Program-made: the position numbers and the translations under genes
The notes under the pieces: model-generated
What the model was told of the DNA's origin: nothing
Databases searched by the model: none
Seen by the model: only the letters and a program-made list of their open reading frames with translations
NCBI GenBank assembly: GCA_037039925.1
Contig: JAXRKP010000082.1
Span: 360,001-424,000, forward strand
Reading direction: 5' to 3'
DNA: 64,000 bases
From: Doris montereyensis
Taxonomy: Eukaryota; Mollusca; Gastropoda; Nudibranchia; Dorididae
Shown here: piece after piece, positions 46,695 to 58,539 of the stretch
How positions within the stretch are numbered: position 1 is the first letter of the stretch
How the letters are laid out: every line of letters starts with the position of its first letter

Positions 46695-49421
46695 TTAACT
46701 CTTTGTCTCTGGAATTTTTTCACCAGTCTGCCGGAATTAATTTTTGCTGAGCGAAAAATGTCTTTATCAACCTAAAGTAACTGCCCCTGACATGCCTCAA
46801 AAGTTAAAAAACACACAACTATTATATACCAAATTGTAATATAAATATTCATCTTATCTTATACCAAATTGTTCATCATTGAATACAGAATCTTTCTATG
46901 ACTAGTTTATACATATGGGACAAACATAAAACATGTAAAAGGTAAAAGAAGTTGGAAGGGTAGAAGAAAAGTACCGAAAATAAAACATAAATTTTGATGT
47001 TTGCTCACATGAGAGAGGTAATCCACTTGATCAGTCAGGTCCAGGGGTCTATATCATTCAAGGTGAAGTAAATCCAAAGCAGGGAAAAGTTACAGAAGTG
47101 AAATATCTTGAAAACTAAGAAAGTTATGATTATTTTTGTAAGGCCGATCAATCCATAAAAAAGCTCCGAAAAATGGTGACATCCAGAAAACAAGGGAAAT
47201 AAGCTGTCAAACGGTAAAAAATACAGATCTATGTACAAAGCAAGGGTGTAAGGCAAGCTTACAAATGAGGATCAGTATGCCACCTCTCAAAACAATGTTT
47301 TGGATGTAGGTGTGGTAGATCAGGGCATCCCTTGCATATGAAATTAGTGCGTTTGACGTTTGTGGGTGTGCTGCATACCCGACAACGTCTGTCATTCGGA
47401 ACATACGACACCAGGTGGGTAGCTCCTTCAAGGCGCTGAATAGGATTAGATCTTGGCCGACCTCTCTTCTTAGAAGGCTGCTGAATCTCAGGATTGGCAG
47501 CCGTGATGGCTGAGGCAGCCTGGCACAATTGGTTGATCAGTATGTGTTTGTATTTCTTCAATCCTATTTTTTTGCCAGGGTCAGGTCGTGTGAGACAATA
47601 CAGAATATATGAATTTACACATGCTATCTCACAGATCCAATGGAAAAGTTTCTTCCACCACTTTTTGGACTTTCTTTTTTGTATGCCATAATAACCCACC
47701 ATTTGGTCGGCCTTGTCGCATCCATTCATGCTGAAGTTGTAGTCTTTCACGACCGATGGCTTCACCGCACCTCCGTTGTCAATCGGTTCATCAACTCTTG
47801 CATTGGTAGAAACCATCACGACTTGTTTTTTTTGCCTTTTTGTCCCTGTAGGCTAAGCAAAGGATTTTATTTTCCTGCGACATCCAGTACTTGGATTGAA
47901 GATGCTGCAGTGTTGTCCCTTTTACATTCTTCAATTCTACAGGAAACCCAATTCGACGGGGTTGAAGCGTGCCGGTGTAATATTGTTTCATTCTCAGCAT
48001 CTCATCCACCAAGACCCTAGTTGTATAGAAGCGGTCGGCAAAGATACGATGACCAACCCCAATAGGCTTCAATAAAGTCTCAAAAATCCTCACCGCGTTT
48101 CTACCTTGTTGATCAAAGTCAGTAATGGGATCATATGATGTATCGGCACCATAGTATGTGAGGAGATTCAACACATACCCGGTGCTACTGTCCACTAAGC
48201 CAAAACTCTTTATATGGTATTTGTGAGGTTTTGACGCATTATATTGTTTATACTTCCACCTCCCTTTCCAACCTATTATCATTTCATCAATGCTTACATT
48301 TTGATAGGGAGTGAAAGCCTCGTTGAATCTGTCTATCAGAAGATTTATGAATGGTTCAATTTTATTTTTGCCCACTGCGTCAGGCTCTCCCACATGAAGC
48401 ATTGTGTGGTATATCACTTGGAATCGCTCTCTGTCAAACATTGCGTGATAGTACGGCGTGTACATTGAATCTTCCAACCAGTGGTAGTCTCGGACGTATG
48501 GACGTGGATCCAAGCCCATCGAGTTCGCAACAGCAAAGAATTTGTAAAGTTCATGCTTGTCTATAGGCGTCCAAGATCCATAGCAAGATCTCCTTCTTGC
48601 TGGTGTGTTCCTCATTGTTTGCTCTTCAGCATATCTATTTATAGATGTGATCAGAGAATCACACACATCGTCCGTGAAAAAGGCCCGGTAGCATTCCAAT
48701 ACTGTTGATGTTTCATCTATGAGAGCATCATTGACCCTTGGCTCTTTCCCATCTTTTGGCAAAAATCTTAGAGTGCTAGAGGTTTCTTTATTCAATTCAC
48801 TTGATCTACTTATTTCTGTCCATTCTAGATCTAATACAGTAGATCTAGATCTAGACCAGTAGTGTTAGAGCTAGCTTGCATTCTAGGCCTTTTACCTCGA
48901 CTAGGACTTGGTTGGGGCGACGCCCCCTCTCCCCTTCCTCATCACTGGAACTAGATCTGGATCTAGATATTGGCTCGGTAAACGCTGGATCCAAATCAAG
49001 GTCCCTAGCACCACCTATTTCTTCCTCTTCATCACTAGAACTACTGCTTTCACATTCTTCATTCAACGTTTCAAATAAACGAGCTGCTTGAAGCGCTGTC
49101 AGTCTTTTAGGGAGGGATCGAGACCCGGAAGACGACGACGCCATCTTGAAACAACAGAATCCAATGTAAACAAACCAAATTTTGCAGAAAATTTGATAAA
49201 AATCGATGTATTTTTGACAAAACAGTCCTCAACAAGTCGAAATCAACAAACTGAGATATTTTACTTTCGATATTAGCGTTAGGGAAGTGGTTAAAATGTT
49301 TCACTGGGCTTTCAAAAGAAACGAAACAAAGGGCCATCGGCCGAACGGTGGGAGCGTTGTTTCGGAAAAACGGCCGTTCACAAACAACGCTGTGAGCGTT
49401 GTTCCGGAGACAAAGAGTTAA
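46695..49421 (-). mobile_element. piggyBac element with TTAA ends and full-length transposase
   Basis: TTAA at 46695-46698 and 49418-49421. The 16 bases inside are CTCTTTGTCTCTGGAA on the left and, reverse-complemented, CTCTTTGTCTCCGGAA on the right (15 of 16). Length 2.73 kb, with one transposase gene on the - strand; recent by its state of preservation. Confidence 0.92.
47259..49144 (-). CDS. piggyBac transposase, two frame slips
   Basis: Starts MASSSSGSRSLPKRLTALQA at 49144, with an acidic/Ser N-terminus usual for the family. The catalytic core follows: SIDEMIIGWKGR (first Asp), IFADRFYTTRVL (second Asp) and GCDKADQMVGYY (last Asp region), all three retained. The C-terminus has a Cys/His cluster (RCRVCSTPT, FICKGCPDLP, PKHCFERWH) typical of the zinc-binding C-terminal domain. 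It mobilises TTAA-flanked DNA by cut and paste. Two frame changes: near 48860, and in an A8 run near 47830 where seven A would keep the frame. The second is probably a sequence error, so the gene may be intact. Confidence 0.9.
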
Positions 49422-49859
49422 GATTCATAGCCTATCGTCTACTTTGCACAAGTCTATTTACATGTCTACCAACCAGAACATAAAAAACGTGTTCAGTACG
49501 GTTTTTGCTTTGAGTCTGTAAATCTGTATTTACCTTGAAAAGAATATGAGGATTAATTATTTATTATTAAAGAATCCATACTTAGTGAAGGCCAGAGGCT
49601 CGTCGAAGTCCGGAGGCGCCATTCCGAGTTCACAAAACCACTGCGAGCAATGCCAAACACTAACTTAAGTTAAATTATCAATATTTTCTGGAATATTACG
49701 GGCGGTCGTGCAAGTCTGTTTGTGCTGTCAGAATCTGTTTTTGTTTTGAAATTGTTGACATCTATGTATTTAGGTTGAGCATGACTAACTTTGTTGTGAG
49801 TATGATGATGTGCTTAGTTTTTCCTTTTTCCCTCTTCGTTTTTTTTTTGGTTTGTGCTG

Positions 49860-49930
49860 TCCAGAGCATATCCCTGGTTTCTGTAGCACTAGGATTCATA
49901 GAATACATCTATTTTGCACTACGGGTCTTT
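49860..49930 (+). repeat. Related 'empty site' of the piggyBac insertion
   Basis: Reads 'catatccctggtttctgtag', CACTAG, then 'gattcatagaatacatc'. The left flank of the piggyBac (46668-46694) has the same first block, and the right flank (49422 on) reads 'gattcatagcctatcgtc'. The element therefore entered one copy of a local repeat of which this is another copy. Confidence 0.7.
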
Positions 49931-50096
49931 TTAGATTGAGCTTATCAGTATGGCGGTGGGCTTAGTTTTTACTATGGTTTGTGCTACTCAAAGAGCTGAG
50001 TCTGAATGAAGCCTCAATTTTTTGTACGTTCTGATGCTGAAGGTATTAGAAGTTTTATATTGAGGATCTTAGGTAGTCTATATACATATATATGTG

Positions 50097-50097
<1 letters not shown>

Positions 50098-50176
<79 letters not shown>
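50098..50176. repeat. (TA)n microsatellite
   Basis: About 39 TA dinucleotides. Confidence 0.98.
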
Positions 50177-50179
<3 letters not shown>

Positions 50180-50331
50180 TAGTTGCTGGATAAATGCACA
50201 CTTTATAAAAGCACACTCTGCAGAAACACACGCCTTCCTCTGTTGACTGATTTTTTACTATATACAATCCTCAAATTTCCTCAAATCTCCTGAAAAATAA
50301 TAATCTCAAGTTATTTTCTCTATTTGCGTAA

Positions 50332-50613
50332 TCATTTCATTAATGAAAAAAACAAACATTGAAAACAGTCGCAACTTTTTTTCTGGCTTGTGCAATTATC
50401 TAACCAGATTAGGACAGGTTTCGTGTCTTTTTGTGCGCACAGGAATTTAAGTTGAAGTAATGTCTTCATCTTTCCTCTCTCGCTGATTGCCTCGTGCCAA
50501 ATTACTGTAATGTTTGTCCCCTTTGGCCCGATTGAGGCAAAAGTTTCATTGTAAACTCTGTGGTGCCATGCATGAACCTGATAACCCACACTGAACCAGT
50601 TTTGAGGAAACAA
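50332..50613 (-). pseudogene. Relic of D-N-C-x-x-Q-K family transposon protein
   Basis: About 90 codons on the - strand: HAWHHRVYNETFASIGPKGT, TVIWHEAISERGKMKT, then PVLIWLDNCTSQKK. The order 'W-H-E-A ... W-x-D-N-C-x-x-Q-x-K' matches the longer relics at 51.3-52.9 and 58.5-59.9 kb, which read SDSC-x-GQNKN at the corresponding place. Probably transposon-derived. Confidence 0.5.
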
Positions 50614-51300
50614 GCTTTAAAGATTAAAGCCTGTAAAACCAAAACTAATAAACGAAATGACATGAAACTGATATTGAAATGTCAATGGCATTTGTCAAAA
50701 GTTATCTGAAAATCACCATAATGTTTAAATTAATATAGTGGGTTTGTTTCAAATTTTGAAAAACTGGGATGCTCTGATTTTCTAATTTTCCACGCATGAA
50801 CCTGATAACCCTCATATCAGGTTCATGCATGGAATAAAGTTATTAATCAGGTGCATCAACTTGATAACCCTCATATCAGATTCATGCATGAACACAACTG
50901 ATCCCTTAAAAAAAACATGGTTTGTATGCAATATTAGAGATGTAAAAAAGATTAACATTGACAATCAATTAAAACTAAAACTAAGACCTTAGCTTGAGTA
51001 TAGACTTAGACTAATGAAGACAGGAAAAAATATTGGCAAACAATGGAGATTGAACACTGTGTGATTAAAAGAAACAAAGAGCAAGGAAAGAATACATCTT
51101 CTTAATAAGTTTGTTCAAATTTATTCTATAATACTCCATTAGAGTGACTTGATGGAGAACCAGATGAAAATAGAGTAATTAAACAAACAAACAAAAAACG
51201 TATAATTTTCAATAGCTAAAAGAAAGTGACTATTTCAGTCATGTAATGATAATAATGATTATCTTGTCCTTATAGGTAATATAAAGGCCAACATCCTACA

Positions 51301-52950
51301 CATTTACAGATAATAGCTTTCGCTCTCGCTACCAAGATAGGAATCATCATCAGTGCTGCTATCTTCTCCTTGCTCCATGGTAGATGCTGAACAAGTTCCA
51401 TTGCGCAACTTGCGTGGGGTGGGTACTGATCCTTGCAGATCTGTATAAAATTTCCTATACTTTTCTGGAATATATTGGCACAGTGAACGCAAATCTTTCA
51501 GCTTTGGTTGGGCAATTTTTCTTGTTCCATCATATATTTTTTTCAGACTGACATTGCCAACACCACCTTTTTGGTTGATGTTCACCTCTTGCCATGATTC
51601 GTTCTCATTATGGGTGTAAGCGATGTACAATTTCCCAGGATATTCACACTTATCTTTTCTTCTGAAATCTGACTTTGCTTCCATCAACAGCTGTACCCTA
51701 AATGTTTTTCTTCATGTTCTCAATGTCAATGAAGTCAGATTGTTCCATTTCTTTGACAATGAAAGGTTCCCGGCTTCTGGCACCACGAACAAAGTCAAAC
51801 CATTCTTTTGGGGTGTACACTGCAGGTGTCTTCTTTTTTCTCTTTTCGATCACCCCAAAATCCCTGTCGCAAGGAAGAAAGGTGTGCCCTGGGATGGGAA
51901 ATTTGTGCACAATCTCTTTGAATGTTTTCTTTATATGGACTGTATAGTATCAAAAGCTGACAATGTTCTTATTCTTGTTTTGTCCGCCGCATGAATCGGA
52001 CCAGGCAATGAGGTTTGGAGAGCTAAATATTTGTGTCTTTGAAGTAGGAGTTGAGGCATGACAGAACCTCACAGGAACCTCTTCCAGCAACATTTTCGGA
52101 CCACATGTTCATCACTGGGGTTTTGATGTCATTAATTCCCAAGTTATAGGTCCAAAGTTGCCATGAGTAAAAGGTGATGCTAGTGTTTATATGTGGAGTG
52201 GGGAGTGTTTGTTGAAAGTCAAAGGCGATAGTCCAGACTTCACTTGCTCGAGCAGACTCAAAATCTTTTTTCATAGTTGACTGAGCCGCCTCAGCCTTGC
52301 GCAAATGAATCTCTCGCTCATTATCTAATGCTGCATTGTTTGGCTCCACAATCTTTTGCATCTGCAGCTTGACCTCATTGGGGTCAGTTGCCTAGCACGC
52401 AGTCTGCTTTGTATTGCTGTCTTGCCTCTTTATAGCGGCGTTTGTGTTTGATATAATCCTGATAGAACTTACAGTCATTTTCACGATTACATTCCTTTTT
52501 ATGATTCATCATGTGAACGCAAATATCGCATTCTTCATCTCTTAGAAACAGTCATACTGATGTTCGAAGATTTAAAAATGCGATGAAAAGAAATGTGTGA
52601 CACATTAGCATTGGGATTTATGTTCTGGAAGTCTTTGTACATAGCTTCCATCATAATGTCGTTGGACAGTTTGTAAACTGTTCCAAAACATTTTGAAAAG
52701 AATCCTCTCTGTTCATCGGAATTCCATTAGAAGTCACAGAACCAGTAACTGACTTCGATTCACAGACTATTTTCCAATCGTTGACAAAGTCTTTGTGCTG
52801 ACACGAAGCACTGTTTCCAGATATGCAAGGAATTAAAAACTAATAAATCCCTTGAACGATTAGCTCACCAAACACACGTAATCCTGTGTGGACCTGCTGA
52901 CACGCAATACGACTTTCACATATTCTCCCACCTCGGGACTGTATCTAAAA
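51301..52950 (-). pseudogene. Transposon-like gene, D-S-C-G-G-Q-N-K family, copy 1
   Basis: In - strand order: a Cys/His cluster (ECDICVHMMNHKKEC near 52530), a basic coiled stretch, TIAFDFQQTLPTPHINTSIT, YSWQLWTYNLGIND, WSENVAGRGSCEVLSC, WSDSCGGQNKNKNIVSF near 51990, FPIPGHTFLPCDRDFGVIEK, then a C-terminus with LRSLCQYIPEKYRKFYTDL ending at about 51304. Frameshifts near 52390, 52020 and 51700 break it. As I recall, this layout is common in uncharacterised invertebrate proteins annotated DUF7869; the two conserved Asp (FDFQQ and SDSC) suggest an RNase-H-like nuclease, which is inference. Confidence 0.6.
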
Positions 52951-53212
52951 AGGGGAAAAATTTTAAACGTAAGAAAACCCTTAACCACTAACTTCCCATG
53001 GCCTTGTCAGGAAACTATCCCAATTGGCCCAGCATAAGGAGATAACTCCGCATGGATTGAAACTTACATTCACAAAAACTCTCATATCTCTCTTATAACT
53101 CAACTTGAATCAAATACAAAAATATCGTTATAAAGGAAAATGAATTACCTTTAAGATGCTACCAAATTTATTAACTTTTATATACATCCTCATAGGAAAA
53201 AAATTCAGAACT

Positions 53213-54350
53213 TCAAAAATGAAAAAAATAAACAAAAATCACAACATATCTACATGAAATGTTCATATCCAGTCTTTCTAGTTCAGTTTTTGATGGAATT
53301 GTGCGAAACAAAGTTGATCCCACAAATGTGTGTTGCACAGAACGCACCCAAACACAACACAGTTTCAGGTCTTTTATTTGAGTTTGCTCTAACATCCTTT
53401 TCCCGACATTGAAAACGTTTTTTACGACCAGGTAGGCGAACTCTTGGGTGGTCGACAGAAGCGCAGTTAACTCTGAAGGGAGGATCTAATGACCAATAAA
53501 GGGTGTAAGCTGGCAATTTGTGAAGTCCAAACATGATATTCACATAAAGGCATGTCTTGATGTCACCATCAGTAACGGGTAAAATTATTCCCACCTTTTT
53601 GTTGAGCATAAAGGTTCTGATTGATAATCCAGATCAAGGAGAGCTGAATTAGGCCCAACATTTGAAGTGAATATGTTAATTTCAACAGGCTCCAGATCAG
53701 AACTCAATGAAAAAGTTTCACCTTCACAGTTTGGTACACGTATACTCAATCCGATTGTAACCAAATTGAGGCGGGATAAGGTTCTTATTTTTCCTGTTCG
53801 CCTTCTCCGCTGTTAACTCTGAAGGGAGGATCTAATGACCAATAAAGGGTGTAAGCTGGCAATTTGTGAAGTCCAAACATGATATTCACATAAAGGCATG
53901 TCTTGATGTCACCATCAGTAACGGGTAAAATTATTCCCACCGTTTTGTGGAGCATAAAGGTTCTGATTGATAATCCAGATCAAGGAGAGCTGAATTAGGC
54001 CCAACATTTGAAGTGAATATGTTAATTTCAACAGGCTCCAGATCAGAACTCAATGAAAAAGTTTCACCTTCACAGTTTGGTACACGTATACTCAATCCGA
54101 TTGCAACCAAATTGAGGCGGGATAAGGTTCTTATTTTTCCTGTTCGCCTTCTCCGCTGTTTCCGATGATTTTGTTTTAAAACGACAAAATTCTCCTTTTT
54201 GTGGAATTTGGCAAAGAGCCGAAGAATATTTCGCTCAGTAAAACTACTAAAATCCGGCATGGCTGCACTGCAAGCTTCGCTTCTTGAAGTTTGTCCAGAA
54301 AGAGAAGGAAAGAACTCGGAAGTTGAAACAAGCGAAAACATTTTAAACAT
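53213..54350 (-). pseudogene. Truncated piggyBac transposase
   Basis: - strand pieces: an N-terminal acidic/Arg-rich segment (54350-53931), then DIKTCLYVNIMFGLHKLPAY, YWSLDPPFRV (piggyBac N-terminal domain style: M-G-x-H-K-L-P ... Y-W-S), which jumps straight to a C-terminal-looking Cys/His region (RKKRFQC, VLCLGAFCATHIC, FVSH). The whole catalytic core is missing, so it is non-autonomous. Confidence 0.6.
53467..54158. repeat. 346-bp tandem duplication
   Basis: 53467-53812 is repeated at 53813-54158 with only a handful of differences (for example TTTTTGTTG versus GTTTTGTGG, and ATTGTAACC versus ATTGCAACC). It starts at GTTAACTCTGAAGGGAGG in both copies. The duplication postdates the transposase deletion or accompanied it. 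Confidence 0.95.
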
Positions 54351-54379
54351 AGCCTTGACCTACACTCCAGCGCACAAGA

Positions 54380-54575
54380 GTTCCAGCTTCGATGTGTCAA
54401 TGGACGTTTTGTCAATGGACACATCAATTCGCTGTGTCAATGGATGCTTTATCAATGGACACATCAATTCGCTGTGTCAATGGACGCATTTTTGTCAATG
54501 GACACATCAATTTGATGTGTCAATGGGACACATCAATTCTGTGTCAATGCTTTGTCAATTGACACATCCTTTCAA
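54380..54575. repeat. Short satellite with palindromic unit
   Basis: Repeats of 'gtcaatggacacatcaattc' alternating with 'gtgtcaatgga'. GACACATCAA and TTTGATGTGTC form an inverted repeat near 54500. It lies inside the second piggyBac element. Confidence 0.8.
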
Positions 54576-55409
54576 AAAATCGTAGTTCGCTTTGTACTCG
54601 TGATCTTGAGATGCCGTAAAGAGAAAACGAAAGTAGAACTCTTTAAGCTTCCTGTCAACACGTTCCGGCAGGCTGTCTCTCAATTTTAAAGGCTTAAATA
54701 CCCGTTTTTACTATATGTCGATACATAACTATAGCGAGCGTTACGGGATAATACGCTATCGGGCGGTATTGGGGGATACGGGAAGTTAGTGGTTAAAACC
54801 ATAACAAAATTAAATCAATTCAGCATAAAACTGGTGGAAAAACATCAAGAAATGTTTAAAATAAAATTTGATTTCTTACAAACAAAGCCATCTCCAGAGA
54901 AGCAAACTTTGAAATAAAACACTCTCACTCTCAGAGAGAGGTCAGAGGTCAGGTAAAGTTGTAGTTGTAGCCAACAAGTCTGTATGTATGGATGGATAGG
55001 GGCTCTGATTGAGGTTGACTGAAATAAATAAATGACATACATCAGGAACATTTACAGGAATAGTTAATAAAAGGATGTAATATGTTTGCAATTGTCACAT
55101 GTGACAGACAAACACAATCAATATCATCATCTTGCACATACCTTTCAGTTTCAGCTTTCAGCACTGACCTCATCAAGAAAAGCAACGTCAAGTTCCGACA
55201 GCTCACTGAAAGAAATGATATGTGAAATGAAAAACATGCACACAATCACAATGAATAATACATATAAATAATAAAACAATCCATTTTATACATAATCAAA
55301 ATATCAAACCTGTGCTGAGGTCAGCAAAAGCATAAATAAAAAAATACAAATGAACACTTTACTACTTTAGCATTTACAAAATACTATTTCACTATGCATT
55401 CATTTACCT

Positions 55410-56470
55410 GTCCTTCCACTTGTGTGTCATGAAGGCAGCTACATGCTCCTTGTTGATGCAGCATTCTGCCTTAGCCAAGTGACATCCACTGCAAAAGCAG
55501 GTCAACCGCCAACATTTGATAATATAATCACTGATGCGCTGGACCTGGAGATGAAAATGGAATCAAATAGTTTATTAGTAATACTGAAATCTTATGAGTG
55601 AAAGCATTATCTAACATAGGCTACATCAACAATCTTCCTCCCTGATGGTAGCTCCTCGTACCTGGAACAGTCTTGATGTGATATTTTTGGTTGAGGGCGC
55701 TCACGGCTGACCTCCTGGCTTTTCACTAGGAAGAATGTCATTGAAGAAAGGCCAGTTCTTGTGAGTGTCAACTGCCCACTCAAAGATGTCCTGCGCTTTA
55801 TGTACATTGGCACCACCCTGCACTGCCCGTGATTGTGCTTGGGCGAAGACACCAGTCTCACCAAAAGCCTCCCACTTTGTGTCGTGTTCGGAGACAAAAT
55901 ATGTTCTTTGAGGCCAGACAGGAGACTGAGATCAGCAAAGGTACCTCGACCCTTGTATTGGGCAGTGCAGCCAACACTGAAGATGATGACACTTCTCAGA
56001 GTCAGAGGCAGCTGTTTCTTTAATTTTAACCCTCTTGCCCTCAGAAAAATTCCAATTGAACAGCCCTATTGCCTCAAATAAAGGGAAATAACCCCGTCTG
56101 AATTGTGGAGTGATATCTTTTAAAAATCAACAATAAATTCAATTTCAAACATACCCACATGAAACATAGATTTTTACATTGGATGAGCCGCAGGGTTGTC
56201 ATTCAGGTGAAAATACTGACTCAATTAGTCAATTTCTCATATCGATGCTCGGTGAATTCCAAAGAAGCCACGGTAAAAAATGGTTTACCAAATGATAATT
56301 GTAGCTCAGATCATCAGACAGGAACATCAATGAGTGATGCACCGGCTGACACTACAAATTTTTATAATAGGCCACTACTGGATGGAGGGTGGGCATGGTC
56401 TTTGAGAAGTGGGCCGACTTCACCTCTGTGTTGAACATTGCCTTCCTGTTTTCCACAAAGTCCATGACCA
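55410..56470 (-). pseudogene. Transposon-like gene, D-x-C-x-x-Q-Y-K relic
   Basis: On the - strand: GEALLVMDFVENRKAMFNTE, VKSAHFSKTMPTLHPVVAYY (56435-56300), then SVGCTAQYKGRGTFADLSLL near 55990, then in a shifted frame HDTKWEAFGETGVFAQAQSR and KAQDIFEWAVDTH, then a Cys-containing segment with CHLAKAECCINKEHVAAFMT near 55480. The V-M-D-F-x-E-N ... D-G-C-x-x-Q-Y-K layout is one I recall from uncharacterised invertebrate mobile-element proteins. Here the Asp before G-C has become Val and several frameshifts are present. Confidence 0.5.
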
Positions 56471-56704
56471 GCAAGGCCTCACCTGAAAGATAGAGATAGA
56501 GAGAGATGTAACAATATCAAAATGCAAAAATGTAACTTTCAAAGTTACATGGTAGTAACTCATGATGTGAAACTGTTACTCACTTTCCTCCAACGAGTAC
56601 TTCAGTCTTTTGTACCGGTCAAATTGCCAGAACGCCGTGGAGATGTGCTGGCGAAAGGATGCTTGTTTGGTTGGATGATCAATGTCATCTTTCATCTCCG
56701 CTAG

Positions 56705-58400
56705 CAAATCTTGGGCTGAGAATAATCTAGTTCTATTCTATATCCGTTATTTTATGGTTTGAGAAAACAGGAACTGAAGTTTCTCCCTTAGAATATATAA
56801 CTTAGATATTTTCTTTCTGATTCACAATAATGTTACTTTTGGCACTGGAAGTTACAGTCTAACATCAAAACTATCAAATAAACTTCTTTTGTTGCCTTAA
56901 CTATAGGGCCTATCTTATTAATGAAATATGATAGTGAGACATTGATTTTGGACACATATAACTTTTTGATTTTCTAAATCTGAAGATAACTTAACACCAT
57001 TAACAGTAGTCCCACACAGATCTTTGAGATTCTCTAATGACTCAATCACAAAGTTCTATTTCTGAAAAAAAGTTCATTACCGGTATCATGAAATTCATCA
57101 ACAGAATCGATTTATGAACTTGGTTTGGTTTTTATTGCGTTTTTGATACAAGCATATTTTGGTAAAATTAATGGTCTTTTTTTACAACTTGTAGTTGTAC
57201 GGTAGTGAAATCGACACTAGGTATTTTTTGCAAGAAGTAAGTCTGGTCAAAAGAAAGTCGTTTGGGCTATTAAATAATATGCTTGATTTAATCTTAACCC
57301 ATAGACTACCAGTGTTTACATCAGAAATCATAGCCTGAATACCGGACAAAGGGGCATAACTCCATTTCAAGTTGTAACTGCTATATTAAAAAAATATGAT
57401 TTTAACATAACTGTGTAAAGCACGAAACAGGCTTTGATTTCATATATAACATGGTGCATGTTTTGAGGGTCGAGGAATCCATTTCTGGTGTTCTTTTCAA
57501 GATAGGAAGTAAAGTAACAAAGTTATGAGCATAAATCATTGTTTGAATGCAAAGTGGCAACATGACTAAGACATGAAAAAAATGTCAATTTCAACACTGA
57601 CAAGTCTGCATGATTATGTATATGAAGGGTTTCGTCACAAAACGTCTTATATCCATTTCATCTTATGTGAGATATTTTAAGTTTTCACAATGCAGACAGT
57701 ATAATATAGCAAGATCAACCTAATGTATCCAGCAATAATTACAACAGTCATAGCTTCTCTCACACAAAAAGAATCAAATAATGGACTTTTATTTTGGACA
57801 TGAGATTTTTTAATGGTTGTCATGTTTTACAAAACGCTTTATATCCAGGCAAAGGCTTTTTCACAAAATGCTTCATATCCATTTTTTATGCTTTATCATT
57901 CTTTGGTGGCTTAAAACTTTAAATAAACATTACAAAATCACATATTCAGGGCCAGAGTTCCATGCATTACAACATTCTAAAGTTAAAGCTTTTTCGCATA
58001 TATTTTTTTATTAAAATAAAAGCAATGCAATTGCATAACATGTTTATTCCTATCCGAACGTAAATTTTACTTCGAGTTTGAGAAAATCAACTACATAGGA
58101 ACATCTAATAGGCCTATTTAAACCTTATTAATTATTATCAAAAGCCAACCGATGATTGAATATTTTTAATGTATAAGTTTAAAAGATAAATTAACAATAA
58201 AGCTGTAAATTTTAAGAGACAGAAAATGTATAAGTATTACATAACAAAACATTTCATGGACTTCAAAAGACATTAAGACAAACAAAAAAACTGACTCTGT
58301 GAGTCTTTTTTTTTTACTATCATCCTTAACATAATTTTAAAAAATGGAATGTTGTAATTTAATGTACATGTAAAAATAACAGTTCATACCGGTACTGTAA
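56705..58400. other. AT-rich DNA, no gene seen
   Basis: Includes loosely repeated 'ttcatatccatttt' phrases at 57640-57890. No coding or structured element supported. Confidence 0.4.
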
Positions 58401-58539
58401 ATCGTCGTGGTGTCTTAGTTAAAAAGTCAGTCACTGGCATTGTCGCTGTCATTGTCTTCATGCCCTGCATTATCAGTTGTCATGTCTCCCAACATTCTAG
58501 AATAATAATCAGTCACTGATGCTGGTGGTTTATATTATT

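Larger units (their letters stand above)
52981..54796 (-). mobile_element. Second piggyBac-type element, deletion derivative
   Basis: TTAA at 52981 and 54793. The first 17 bases of both ends are identical after reverse complementing: TTAACCACTAACTTCCC. Length 1.82 kb, different TIR from the 46695 element. It carries remnants of a - strand transposase and a 346-bp internal duplication, and sits between relics of other transposons. Confidence 0.85.

Noticed and set aside
57295..57340. TTAACCCATAGACTACC as another piggyBac end
   Set aside because: No matching inverted partner found within several kilobases.
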